64,000 nt of DNA from Neocallimastix lanati (nom. inval.) (GCA_016946835.1 JACVTC010000140.1:412501-476500); one strand, 5' to 3'. Positions 14,478-26,035 are shown, counted from the first letter of the stretch. The notes: generated by a model from the sequence alone, not told the origin. Translations and numbers: made by a program.

Positions 14478-15300
14478 AGTCAAAGAAAAAAAAAATAAAT
14501 AATGTGATTTATAAATATATATATATAATTTGTACAGAATATATAATAAATAAATATATATATATTTAGAATTAACATTTTTAAAATATTTTTTTTTTCT
14601 ATAACTTATTTATTTTTTATTTTATTTATCATGATTTTAGATTTTATTTTAAAAAGTTAAAAAAAAAAAAAAAAATTATTTATTATTTTTCTATAGTATT
14701 AATTTTTATTATTAGAAAAATTAAAAAAATGTTCTATATTTTATATTCATATATATTTTTTTGTTTCTATGTTTCTATGTAAATATATAATATTTATATT
14801 TATATATATATTTTATATTTTTTTAATTAAAATGAGAATTTTCATAGACATTAAATCAATAAATGCTTTATTAACAACACATCATTTAATCGAATTAAGA
14901 AAATATATTTTTTGTTATCATATTATTAAGTTTTCTATTATAAAAACATATCATTAATAAAAAAAAAATTTTTTTTTATTTATTTTAAAATATAAGCAAA
15001 TAAATGTTTTTTTTTATTATTATTATTATAATTATTATAAATTGTGTTAAGAGTCATGAATATATGGTTTATAATTATGTTAATTTTATTAATATATATA
15101 TTAATATATATAAAATTTATAAAAAATTTATGTTTTTATTAGTAAAAATATTAATTATTATTTATGAAATAAAAAAAAAAAAAATTGTTACCATTATTTT
15201 ATTTATTTATTATTCATTATTTATTCATTTTTCTTCATATAAATAATAAAATAATAATTAATAAATAATAAATAATAATTAATAAATAATAAATAATAAA
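13879..15300. other. Gene-free AT-rich region
   Basis: Downstream flank of the preceding gene. It contains a roughly 83-bp tandem repeat (14118-14375), A-runs near 14070 and 14430-14466, and TA dinucleotide stretches. Short open frames at 14769 and 15004 are Ile/Tyr/Phe-rich chance readings. Confidence 0.6.
14118..14375. repeat. Tandem repeat, about 83 bp x 3+, with internal dyad
   Basis: Three successive degenerate units each contain ATTCTTTATATAATTA, then its near-inverse TATATAAAGAAT, then an AACAAAAACAAACA-type spacer. Each unit can fold into its own hairpin. A fourth partial unit is more diverged. Confidence 0.75.
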
Positions 15301-15319
15301 AAATAAAAAATAATTGATA

Positions 15320-15390
15320 TAGTTAATTATTAATAGTAACCATTACCAAAGATAATTTAATAATATTGTGACATATAATATATGAAAAAT
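15320..15390. repeat. Left member of a 70-bp direct repeat pair
   Basis: The sequence from TAATTATTAATAGTAACC to ATATATGAAAAAT recurs at about 17467-17545 with only a few differences. The two copies bracket the GC-richer island at 16.3-17.2 kb. They may be remnants of an older element flanking the island. Confidence 0.7.
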
Positions 15391-16679
15391 GTTAGAAATA
15401 AAGTTTAATATTGTGAATATTATAGTTACTTATATAATAACTTAGAATATAATATTATTAATGTATTAGATAATTAAATATGTATTGTTATGTAAATGTA
15501 TTATGGTGCATGTATGACGTACGTATACTTACATACACAACCAAATATAGTTATATTAAAAGAAACATAAAATTGTTAAGATAATAATTGAATTTCCATT
15601 TAATTCAATTTCAATTTCAATTTCAATAATTCAGTTATTTGAATTTCAATATTAATAATTAATATTATAATAATTATTATTAAAATATTTAGGAATTAGT
15701 CTAGGCCAACTAATTACTAAATATTATTAACATATTGAATTTAATATATATTAAATAATGTAAACACGTGATTGTCATTAAATTAATTTCTACATATTAT
15801 ATTTTAATTATAAAATATAATATTTAGCAATATTTGATTCTTATATTTTATTTATATTAAATATTTATATTATTATCTAACTTTATATTATCAATATCAA
15901 ACTTATATTAATATTATTTACATATTCATATTAATAATTAATATTTTAATAATTAATTATTTTATATAAATACATGTTTAAATTCTTTGATTAATCCTTT
16001 GTAGGATTATTGTAATTTAAATTATAGTAATAATTATATAAAATAATAATGTAATAAAATATTATTAAGATTAAATAAAATTTATATTTTAGATAAAAAC
16101 TTAATTATAAAATTTACTAATAACAATATGTTTTAAATAAGAATAAAATTTAATTATTAATTAATTACTATAATTTGGCATCTTGACCTAATCGTTAAGA
16201 CCAAATTATCAAAAAACTTTGACAAAAATGTAATTTATAATAATTATATAATTGTATTATATAATTAATCAATAACAATTAACAGAACTCCGTAAGATCG
16301 GGTCAATGGTTAACGCGTATACCCTTAGGTCAATAGTCCGGAGTTCGATTCCACCTTACCACCCATTATAATCCATTTGACAGCTTAACCCTAAATCGAA
16401 CAAGTCATCGTCTACACTATGATCGTGCTTCTCAGTTGTACGTATACATTGCCTGAAGCGGGGTGATTCCTGCGTATTGTAAATCCTCATTAGTTAATGT
16501 ATCTGCGTGTTCATCACGTGTTAGGGTAGATTTCCTAATTTGGAGAAAGGTAATGTAGTAAATAAATAATAATGTTATAGTGTATGTGGTTGTGGCTTGC
16601 CGTATCCATCATCTCCAAATCTTGTGGTTCTGTAATCCGTGACTGAGAGCGTCGACACCGAAATGGTATGGCATGGGAG

Positions 16680-16689
16680 CACTTTGTTG
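16680..16689. repeat. Left target-site duplication of the MITE
   Basis: CACTTTGTTG, matched exactly at 17065-17074 on the other side of the element. Confidence 0.85.
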
Positions 16690-17064
16690 GGGGGTGGTGC
16701 GTTTCGGAATGTGGCTTTAAATATTTTTACATAAATTTTCATTTCGGAATGTGGCTTATATTATTTTTTTTATAAATTTTTATTTATGAATATAATATTT
16801 AAATATTAAAATAAAATGGCACATATAATTTCTTTGAAAAAATAATTATTAAAAATATTTAAAATGTGATATATATTTTTTTTTTTTATATTTTTATTTT
16901 TTATTATCAAATATATATTAAATTATGAAATTATTATAAAATAAAATATTTATTTAATTATTATTTAATTATTTATTTATATAAAAAAATTTATATATAA
17001 TACGCCATCTCAAAAAGCATGTGGCTTATATCTATTCACGTGCGGTTCCGAAACGCGCTCTCCC
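16690..17064. mobile_element. Mutator-type MITE (375 bp) with imperfect TIRs
   Basis: The left end reads GGGGGTGGTGCGTTTCGGAA. The right end, reverse-complemented, reads GGGAGAGCGCGTTTCGGAA. These form TIRs of about 19-20 bp that differ by one gap and a few bases. Immediately outside, CACTTTGTTG occurs on the left (16680-16689) and right (17065-17074), a perfect 10-bp target-site duplication. A 9-11 bp duplication is characteristic of Mutator-like elements. The interior is AT-rich and non-coding, with TGTGGCTTTA/TGTGGCTTATA motifs near both ends. Confidence 0.82.
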
Positions 17065-17074
17065 CACTTTGTTG
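17065..17074. repeat. Right target-site duplication of the MITE
   Basis: CACTTTGTTG, an exact copy of 16680-16689. Removing the MITE and one copy joins the two halves of the surrounding retroposon-like sequence. Confidence 0.85.
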
Positions 17075-17466
17075 TATCCTGATACACCTGATATAAAGTT
17101 TGTCTGATATTAGTTGTCTGTTGTGGCTGGGATGATATGATCAAGACTTACAAGGGATAGTCTAAAAAAAAAAAAAAAAAAATAACAAATAACAACTTTA
17201 ATTAATAAATTATATTATAAAAGTAGATTGAAATCTCAATTCTAATAAGAATATTTCTAAAAGATTAAGAGTCTCAATGGATTCTCAGTGACTCTTAAAA
17301 GGATTCCTTTAGCAAGAAATCCTAAGTCGGATAAAACAACATGCCGAAAATTTGAGTTCAAGCCGTTGGTAATATAACCTTCTGAAAATTTGAAAATTGA
17401 AATTTAATATATAATAAATACTAAATAATAAATACTAAATAATAAATAATAAATAATAAAAAAGTT

Positions 17467-17545
17467 AATAATAGTTAATTATTAATAGTAATCATTACCA
17501 AAGATAATTTGATAATATTGTGACATATAATATATGAAAAATAAT
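17467..17545. repeat. Right member of a 70-bp direct repeat pair
   Basis: Near-copy of 15320-15390. A second pair of related blocks (about 15120-15220 and 17715-17790, sharing an AAAAATATTAATTATTATT motif) lies outside one copy and beyond the other, so the surroundings were also duplicated. Confidence 0.65.
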
Positions 17546-18094
17546 ATAAAAATAATTTAGCAAAAATAAAAAAAAAAAAGTCAATTTATTATAAAATTAA
17601 ATAATTAAATAGCTCAACTGTAGATTTTTCTATTCAATAGTAAATAATTCCATTTAGTTTATATCTATTAAATTGACTTGAACTTTATACTATCTAAAAT
17701 AATTAAGAATGTATAAATTGGTAAAAATATTAATTATTATTAATAAAATAAAAAAAAAATGTTACCATATATTTTATATTTATTATATTTATTATTGAAT
17801 TTTTTACATTTATATAAAGAAAAATAGTAATATCATTAATAATAATTAATAACTAATGATATTAATAATAATAATAATTTGAAGATAAGGACAAAATATT
17901 TTTTAAATAACAATTCTACATATATATATATTGTCAATAAAAAATTAATTCAATGAAATATACATATATATATGAATATAGAAATTATAATAATCGAAAA
18001 ATAAAAAATAAATATAAAAAAAAAATATATATATATATAAATAAAATAAAATATATATATATATTTAGCAAAACAATTATTAATTTATATTAAT

Positions 18095-18165
18095 AATAAT
18101 ATTTTTTCATTTTTATTTTTATTTTCATTTTTATTTTTATTTTATTTTTATTTTTTATTTTTATT

Positions 18166-18215
<50 letters not shown>

Positions 18216-18250
18216 ATTTTTTCGTTTTATTTTCATTTCATTTTATTTTT
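18095..18250. repeat. Pyrimidine-biased TTTTA/TTTTTA array
   Basis: Irregular pentamer and hexamer repeats of TTTTA and TTTTTA with occasional C. Low complexity, no gene. Confidence 0.85.
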
Positions 18251-18547
18251 TTAGTTATTATTAATATTTTTTTTATATCCTTTCATCCTTTCATATGTTT
18301 AACATTCATTATATTGTATATTATGTTAGTTATATTAATGAATTTCCTTTGTTTTTAAGTATTAAATATATATTAATATACCATATATATTATTTTTTTA
18401 AAAAACTTAGAACTTTATTATCATAAATTATTATTATTTATTTATTAGAACTTTTTATCATAAATTAATATTATTTATTTATTAATTTACTTATTATTAA
18501 TATTATATTTAATATCAAAAATAAAAATTAATTTTAATGAATCTAGT

Positions 18548-18860
18548 GCATTTTCGTAATGGTGACATAATTTTGTATGTGGTTTGTTTTTTAGTAATTA
18601 AAAAATAAATATTCTTTTTTTTTTATATATATAATTTATTAATATTCAATTATAAAAATAATTTTTTATAATTCTTTTTTAATAGAATATAATATTATTT
18701 AATTGAAAAATATATTATTATTTCTTTTTTAAAATAATAATTATTTATATATTTATTTATGATTGTATAGAATATCTTAAAAATGTATGGCTTTATTTAA
18801 AAAATTTATACGCCATATCTCAAAATGCAGATTCATTATCCCCATTTTAATAAATAATGT
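18548..18860. repeat. Possible diverged relative of the MITE at 16690
   Basis: The left part (GTGCATTTTCGTAATGG near 18548) resembles GTGCGTTTCGGAATGTGG. The right part (TACGCCATATCTCAAAATGCA near 18811) resembles TACGCCATCTCAAAAAGCA of the MITE. The middle is AT-rich and not alignable by eye. It may be a degraded second copy or the terminal region of the element carrying the adjacent MULE relic. Confidence 0.35.
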
Positions 18861-18968
18861 CAAATTAGGGTATGATTTTTTATTTTAAATTCGAATGTGC
18901 ATTTCTCAATGTAGTATGCTTTTTAATAATTACAATGAAAACTTTTTGAAATAATCAATGTATTATTG

Positions 18969-19590
18969 CTATACTTTGTAGTATTTTTTTTTTTTTTCTA
19001 ATAGCATTTCAGAAATAGTTTGTTCTTTATTTTTAAATATCGAAAAAGAAGTAGTATAAAAACTATTTATATAAGTTCTAGTAATGAGAACTTGATAACT
19101 AAATTTAGGAACAATAAAAAAAGTACCATCTGCAAATATATCCTCATTATATTTCAAAAATAACTTTACTTGGAATAAGGATTGCAAGTTTATTAAATTT
19201 GGATTTTTGATTATCATAAAATTCTTATTTCTCACATTTATATATATAATATTTTGATTCATCAGAAATTTCATTAAATTTTGGTACATCAGGAGGTAGT
19301 TGCTTATTTGTATCTCTTGTTATTTTAGATTTAATCGTTTTATATTCAGATCATTTTTTTCGAAACTTCATTATATATACGTATAGGTTTTATCCCCAAT
19401 AAAATTGAACTTTTTCTTATTTCATCTTTAATTTTAAGTTTTGCAATTGATATAGTTACATCGAATTCTTTTTCAAGATGATTATGTAAACTTTCATTTT
19501 TTAAAATTTTAAAATTTCCTTCTTATCGTTTAAAATAATGAAAGTTTTATATTCAATATATCTATATACTTTAGAATTGTATATATTTTA
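18969..19590 (-). pseudogene. Mutator-like (MULE/FLYWCH) transposase relic
   Basis: The minus-strand frame 19289-18969 (106 codons) contains NEDIFADGTFFIVPKFSYQV, the conserved ADGTF block at the start of the MULE transposase catalytic domain (first catalytic Asp), followed by YTTSFSIFKNKEQTISE where the family has a KTEETY-like block. Upstream in another frame come PPDVPKFNEISDESKYYI, then HNHLEKEFDVTI and KIKDEIRKSSILLGIKP. These match the region between the FLYWCH zinc finger and the transposase domain. At least one frameshift and several stops separate the blocks, and the C-terminal two thirds of the catalytic domain are missing. It is a dead fragment. It lies about 1.9 kb from a MITE with Mutator-size target duplications. 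Confidence 0.75.
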
Positions 19591-19855
19591 AATGAAATAA
19601 TGAAATACTAAATTTATATTTTTTGTTAATAATAATTTGTTCTTTTCTTCGATTAGTTTCATTTTAATATTTATATTTTCTTCCATTTATGATAAAATAT
19701 TTTTAATTAAATATTTAAATATTTTAATTATATATGCTATGTGCTATGATTTAAAGATCTTTCAAATATTTTATTTTATAATTTTTTTAAAAATTTTTAT
19801 TTTTTCTTTATTTTTTTAAATATATTTATTATAAGTAAATTAATTATAATTATTT

Positions 19856-19857
<2 letters not shown>

Positions 19858-19921
<64 letters not shown>
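19858..19921. repeat. Poly-T run, about 64 bp
   Basis: The longest homopolymer in the window, an uninterrupted run of T. Confidence 0.95.
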
Positions 19922-19924
<3 letters not shown>

Positions 19925-20144
19925 GAAGTGTTTAAAAGAAAATATTTTATTTTTTATATATTAGAAAATAGAATATTTATATATTTATTTATTATTTATT
20001 TATATATAAATATTTATTTTTTATATTTAATTATTTTGTTATTTATAACTAAATATTTATTTTTTTATATTTAAATTTAATCATTTATTATAAATAAGTT
20101 AATATTAAATATTCTTTTTATTATTTAATATTAAATATTAAATA

Positions 20145-20244
20145 ATAAAAAGATTGTATTTCTAATAATAATAATAATAATAATAATAAAAAGATTGTAT
20201 TTCTTATAATAATAAGAATAATAATAATAAAAAGATTGTATTTC

Positions 20245-20277
<33 letters not shown>

Positions 20278-20288
20278 GATTGTATTTC

Positions 20289-20321
<33 letters not shown>

Positions 20322-20332
20322 GATTGTATTTC

Positions 20333-20383
<51 letters not shown>

Positions 20384-20394
20384 GATTGTATTTC

Positions 20395-20433
<39 letters not shown>

Positions 20434-20444
20434 GATTGTATTTC

Positions 20445-20483
<39 letters not shown>

Positions 20484-20494
20484 GATTGTATTTC

Positions 20495-20533
<39 letters not shown>

Positions 20534-20544
20534 GATTGTATTTC

Positions 20545-20583
<39 letters not shown>

Positions 20584-20594
20584 GATTGTATTTC

Positions 20595-20627
<33 letters not shown>

Positions 20628-20638
20628 GATTGTATTTC

Positions 20639-20689
<51 letters not shown>

Positions 20690-20738
20690 GATTGTATTTC
20701 TAATAATAATAATAATAATAATAAAAAGATTGTATTTC

Positions 20739-20771
<33 letters not shown>

Positions 20772-20823
20772 GATTGTATTTCTAATAATAATAATAATAA
20801 TAATAATAAAAAGATTGTATTTC

Positions 20824-20895
<72 letters not shown>

Positions 20896-20976
20896 GATTG
20901 TATTTCTAATAATAATAATAATAATAATAAAAAGATTGTATTTCTAATAATAATAATAATAAAAAGATTGTATTTC

Positions 20977-21015
<39 letters not shown>

Positions 21016-21064
21016 GATTGTATTTCTAATAATAATAATAATAATAATAAAAAGATTGTATTTC

Positions 21065-21121
<57 letters not shown>

Positions 21122-21195
21122 GATTGTATTTCTAATAATAATAATAATAAAAAGATTGTATTTCTAATAATAATAATAATAATAATAAAAAGATT

Positions 21196-21241
<46 letters not shown>

Positions 21242-21245
21242 GATT

Positions 21246-21294
<49 letters not shown>

Positions 21295-21298
21295 GATT

Positions 21299-21338
<40 letters not shown>

Positions 21339-21342
21339 GATT

Positions 21343-21388
<46 letters not shown>

Positions 21389-21392
21389 GATT

Positions 21393-21438
<46 letters not shown>

Positions 21439-21442
21439 GATT

Positions 21443-21488
<46 letters not shown>

Positions 21489-21492
21489 GATT

Positions 21493-21529
<37 letters not shown>

Positions 21530-21621
21530 TAATAAAAAGATTGTAATAATAATAATAATAATTATAATAATAATAAAAAGATTGTAATAATAATAATAAT
21601 TATAATAATAATAAAAAGATT

Positions 21622-21656
<35 letters not shown>

Positions 21657-21840
21657 TATAATAATAATAATAATAAAAAGATTGTAATAATAATAATAGT
21701 AATAATAATAATACTAAATAATAATAAAAAAATTTTATTTCTAATAATAATGATAATAAAAATAAAAATAATAATAAATATATTGTATTTCTAATAATAA
21801 TAATAATAATAAAAAGATTGTAATAATTATAATAATAATA
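20145..21840. repeat. Interrupted AAT minisatellite, more than 30 units
   Basis: A constant spacer AAAAAGATTGTATTTCT alternates with AAT runs of variable length (about 5 to 20 triplets) from 20145 to about 21180. From about 21186 to 21690 the spacer is shortened to AAAAAGATTGT while the AAT runs continue. The right flank (to about 21840) is degenerate. Total units exceed 30. Read on the minus strand it gives a spurious Leu/Tyr/Ile protein. The spacer is highly conserved while the AAT number varies, as expected of a minisatellite expanding by slippage and unequal exchange. Confidence 0.95.
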
Positions 21841-21965
21841 ATAGCCATATGTATATATTTCTTATATTATTATTTCTATTATTATTATTATTATTATTAT
21901 TATTATCATTATTTGTATGAAATATATGAAACACTTTATCAATAAGATATAATTCAATATATTTA

Positions 21966-22004
<39 letters not shown>

Positions 22005-22075
22005 TTATTTATTATTTCATTTTTATTTAATTTTATTAATTAGAGATGGTTATAAATATTAATAATAAACAAAGG

Positions 22076-22109
<34 letters not shown>

Positions 22110-22340
22110 TAATATTAAGAAATGAAAAATCTTTTTTTTTTTTGGAGGTAATGTAGAATTTAAATCATAATTTGTGAGGTCAATATTGATGATATAATAT
22201 TTTTAAGAATTATATAATAATAAAAATAATATAATAAAAAAAAAAGCAAAATTAAAAATGAGTTAACATATTTTATTAATATCGTTATCTATTATGATAA
22301 TTATATGTATTTTAACGTCTTATTTTTTTTTTTTTTATTA

Positions 22341-22380
<40 letters not shown>

Positions 22381-22474
22381 TTGTTCGGTCATTTATTTTT
22401 GATAATAATTATGATATATATAAATATATTATCTTATTTCTTTTTCTTTTAATATATATATATTATTATTATTA

Positions 22475-22520
<46 letters not shown>

Positions 22521-22902
22521 AAAATAATAATAAAATAAATAATAAAATAATTAAAATAATAATAATAATAATTAAAAAAAAAAAAAAAAAGGAAATGATT
22601 TTTTCAGGTGTGCATAATATTTAAGATAATAAATTGTAAATTCAATTAATAAAATTTCATTTTTTTATTATCACGAAATTATTTCATAATTTGAAAATTA
22701 TTAATAAATTATATTCATATATATAAATTTAAATTTAAACTTTTTTTTGTTTTACTAAATTCGACTTGTTATCTTTATATTTATTTTTTTATTTTTATAA
22801 ATATATATTATTATTATTATAATTATCATATCATCATTTTAATTCTTTTTTGTTGGTTGTAATGAGAATATATATATATTTATGAAATTCTATTCAATAA
22901 AA
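21841..22902. other. Gene-free AT-rich region with several T-runs
   Basis: Contains T-runs at about 21971-22000, 22079-22105, 22343-22373 and 22483-22516. It forms the downstream flank of LSM8. No gene seen. Confidence 0.6.
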
Positions 22903-23034
22903 TTATTTTATATTATAATTTATTGGTAGTAATGGATTTGCTTGAACTAAACTCCAATCTATATTTTCATCTTCTTCAACATCAATTTGTCCTACTACTG
23001 CTCTGTTTTCCATTAATTTTAAAGTTTCATTTAT

Positions 23035-23098
<64 letters not shown>

Positions 23099-23600
23099 TT
23101 ATTATTTAATTAATAATTTAATTTTTTTTAATTATTATTAATTAAGAATGTATATTTATTAAATTATATAAATATAAAAGATATATAAGTATATATAAAT
23201 ATTTATATACGGTGAAAAGATAAAAGAAGAATGAAAAAAAGAAAAAAAAAGTTAATTTGGAATCTATATTTATAATTGTTAATTTTGTTCAATATTTATA
23301 AATATTTTAAATTATTTAAATTTATTTTTTATTTTTTTTTTTTTTTTTATTTTTTTTACATGTTATCTCCACGAATGATATGTAAACCTAATTCACTACT
23401 TTCAACACCTTCAGTGGGCCTAAAAATTCTTTCTACTGAATGTTCAAGAATTATATTCGTTGCTTGGTCATATCCTTTTAATATACCCTTATTTTTTTTT
23501 TTTTATTTATTTAATTTTTTTTTTTAAATTAAAGAATTATTAAATTTATATCAATTTTAAAAAGAAAAAAAAGTTTTTAATAATTAATATATATTCTTTT

Positions 23601-23656
<56 letters not shown>

Positions 23657-23983
23657 CATATATAAATTAATAATATTTTAATATTTATAATTGTTTATTA
23701 AGTATTAGTATTTGAAAAAAAAAAAAAAAGTATTTTACTATAATGACTCTTCCATCATTGGTAATAACTGAAATATGTTCTATTTTCAATTATGATATAT
23801 ATAAAATACATTTTGTATATTAAATATATATATATATAAAACAATTGTTAGCTATTAATTATTTATATATTAATATAAGATGACTAATATTTAAAGAAAT
23901 ACTAATATTCTTTTTTTATAAAAAAAAAAAAAAAAAAAGGAAGATTATAACTTACGATCTATATAATCTTGTAAATTAGCCAT
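22903..23983 (-). CDS. LSM8: U6 snRNA-associated Sm-like protein LSm8 (4 exons, 98 aa)
   Basis: LSm8 is the subunit that distinguishes the nuclear LSm2-8 ring, which binds the U-tract at the 3' end of U6 snRNA. Minus-strand exons: 23983-23956, 23779-23739, 23487-23360 and 23002-22903, joined in phase by GT..AG introns of 176, 251 and 357 bp. The spliced frame is 297 nt with a TAA stop. It begins MANLQDYIDQHISVITNDGR (LSm8: short N-terminus then VITNDGR, Sm1 motif), continues with GILKGYDQATNIILEHSVER and LGLHIIRGDN (Sm2 RGDN signature), and ends AVVGQIDVEEDENIDW, the acidic tail typical of LSm8 (VIGEIDEE). Length agrees with the family (about 96 aa). The first two exons are tiny (28 and 41 nt). 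The third intron contains a long T-run on the plus strand. Identification is by motif recognition and very secure. Confidence 0.93.
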
Positions 23984-24714
23984 TATATGAAATTTTATAT
24001 ATAATTATATTTAAATTATTTTTTTTTTTCTTTTTATTTAAAGTTTAAAAATTATATATATCGTTTTTAAATAAAAATTATAAGTAATTAATTCAGAAAA
24101 AAAAAAAAAAAAAACACAGTAATTATTTTTTTATTAGAATTAAAATTTCAAATCTAATTTCAATTTAAATTCTATTTTATTTATTTTATTATTATTTTTT
24201 ATATTTTAATCTAATAATGAAAATCTATATTTCAGGTTTTATGATACATTTATATTATTTTTTAATACATTATATTTACATTATTTTATAAATTATAAAA
24301 TAATTAATATAATTATTGTTGAAAAAAAAAATTTAAATAATCATTATTAAAATTACATAAAAAAAAAAAATTTTTTTTATAAAATTTTATTATTATTAAA
24401 ATTATATAAGTCTACTTGTTATATTAAAAAAAGTTTATATTATTTTTAATTTATATATATATATTCTAAATTATTTTGATAAATATATATTTATCGAGAT
24501 AGTTTTGCTTTTGATTTTCTAGTAAAATAATAATTATTATTATTTCATCTCTATAATTTAATTCATATCTAATTTTTGAATAGAAGATAAAAAATTTAAT
24601 AATTAATTATATACAAATTTATTTTTGTTAAATATTAAAATATTAATTAAAAAGTTTATTAATATAAATTCATTAGCTTTATAAAAATATTATTAAATAT
24701 GAATATTATTTCTT

Positions 24715-24754
<40 letters not shown>

Positions 24755-24981
24755 CTTTTTTTTTCAATTTTGAAATATTTTTCAATCATAAGAAAAATAA
24801 GTTTGATAAAATATTCGATACATGTTATAATATGATACACTAAAATAATAAATACTATTATTATATACAAAAGTTCCATATATAACACCATTACACCAAA
24901 TAACTCATTATTACCGATATATTATATTTATATATTATTAGGAGAAGATAATAGTAAATAATAAAATGAAATAATAATTGA

Positions 24982-25017
<36 letters not shown>

Positions 25018-25140
25018 GGAGGACAATTTAATAAAATATAAAAATATTCTAAGTCAAAATAATCTACTATTATTTTTTTTTTGAATAATAACTTAAATAA
25101 TTTAAATTATTATTCAAAAAATTTAAATAATTTTAATTTT
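23984..25140. other. Upstream flank of LSM8, AT-rich, no gene seen
   Basis: About 1.1 kb of A/T-rich DNA with A-runs (24720-24750, 24987-25016). It presumably contains the LSM8 promoter, but no specific element can be pointed to. Confidence 0.5.
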
Positions 25141-25144
25141 AATT

Positions 25145-26035
25145 AAAATGATCAAGGTCATATTACCTAATGATATGAATAATTTTAGTTTTATAGATTA
25201 TACTATTCAAAATACATTTACTCAACATCAACATCTAGCAACCCGTTAGTTTCATCTATCGTTAATTAATCAAGAGGATACTTTAACTCTAGAACCACAC
25301 ATACGAATATCTCCATCATTATTTTTTTTATCTACTTTTATATTCGTAATTTATCTTCGTCCATAATTTTTAATTCTCAGAATACCTATATTTTTCATTT
25401 TTATTCACAACTTTGCACCTAATTTTTAATACCTAAGCCTCAACTAATTTTATTGGTGATCAAAATGCTTATTTGAGTATGTTGAATTGTTTTTATATTA
25501 AATTAATAGCTCTTGTAGTAACATTAGATTCTTCATTCGTTTCAACAACAAATATTTTATCTCATTCTACTAGCACGCTATCTGTTTCAATTATTTACCA
25601 ATATTAATGGTTAATGACAATAATTATTCATTTTCTCTTAAAATCAATTTCAATACCGACAACAACAACATCTATAAACTACAAAATCAAAAAAAAAAAA
25701 AAAAAATTATCAGCAGCAGTAATAATAATAGCTACAATAAAATATCAATGCAAATACCTTAGAGGATAGTAATTTATTAATTTTATCAATATTAAAATTA
25801 CTTCATTAAATCTATCTACCTTATTACCTTTCATTTCCAAGTTCAGATATTTTAATTTATCTAAAAAAAATAAATTTATTATTGAATTCCTTCCACTCCT
25901 CTGTTACATCTTATGATACACTCATCCTCTGAAGATTAATCAATTACTCTATCAGTAATAGATTTTTCATCCCCAAAAGATTCTATTTCAAAAGGATAAT
26001 AAAAAATCTTCAATATCTATTGTTAAAATTATAGG
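25145..26035 (-). pseudogene. Unidentified coding relic riddled with stops
   Basis: Composition is less AT-extreme than the flanks. One minus-strand frame from about 25690 to 25370 reads coherently between stops: VVVVGIEIDFKRK, then FVVETNEESNVTTRAINLI, then KQFNILK, then SPIKLVEA, then VLKIRCKVVNKNEKYRYSEN. Further upstream, another frame gives FEIESFGDEKSITDRVID and SSEDECIIRCNRGVEGIQ. The intervening stops (TGA, TAA, TAA, TGA, TAA, TAA, TGA, TAG, TAA) are each one C-to-T change from CGA, CAA or CAG. I do not recognise the protein. It could be a decayed host gene or a transposon-borne ORF. Confidence 0.45.

Larger units (their letters stand above)
16287..17182 (+). mobile_element. Candidate tRNA-like SINE/retroposon with poly-A, interrupted by a MITE
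   Basis: This island has a much higher G+C content than its surroundings. Near 16305-16318 it has an A-box-like TCAATGGTTAACGC and, about 40 bp later, a B-box-like GAGTTCGATTCC, the internal Pol III promoter layout of tRNA-derived SINEs. A full tRNA cloverleaf does not fold convincingly, because the D-, anticodon- and T-stems mismatch. About 400 bp of body sequence follows, excluding the inserted MITE, and it ends in a run of A from about 17163. The octamer AATAACAA occurs on both sides (about 16283 and just after the A-run), a possible but weak target duplication in such AT-rich DNA. The body shares the 11-mer AGAGCGTCGAC with the LINE relic at 42.7 kb. A LINE fragment is therefore an alternative reading. 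Confidence 0.45.

Noticed and set aside
15004-15246. 80-codon Ile/Lys-rich frame
   Set aside because: Composition is that of random AT-rich DNA; part of the sequence is duplicated at 17715 without preserving the frame.
16290-16363. Functional tRNA gene
   Set aside because: A- and B-box-like motifs are present and a 7-bp acceptor with one mismatch can be drawn, but the D-, anticodon- and T-stems do not pair, so only a tRNA-derived sequence is supported.
21164-21529. Open frame of Leu/Tyr/Ile runs on the minus strand
   Set aside because: It is only the translation of the AAT minisatellite; the periodic LLLL-QSF-YYYY-IIII pattern follows from the repeat.
20145-21840. CRISPR array
   Set aside because: The constant spacer alternates with pure AAT triplets of variable number rather than unique spacers, and the genome is eukaryotic.
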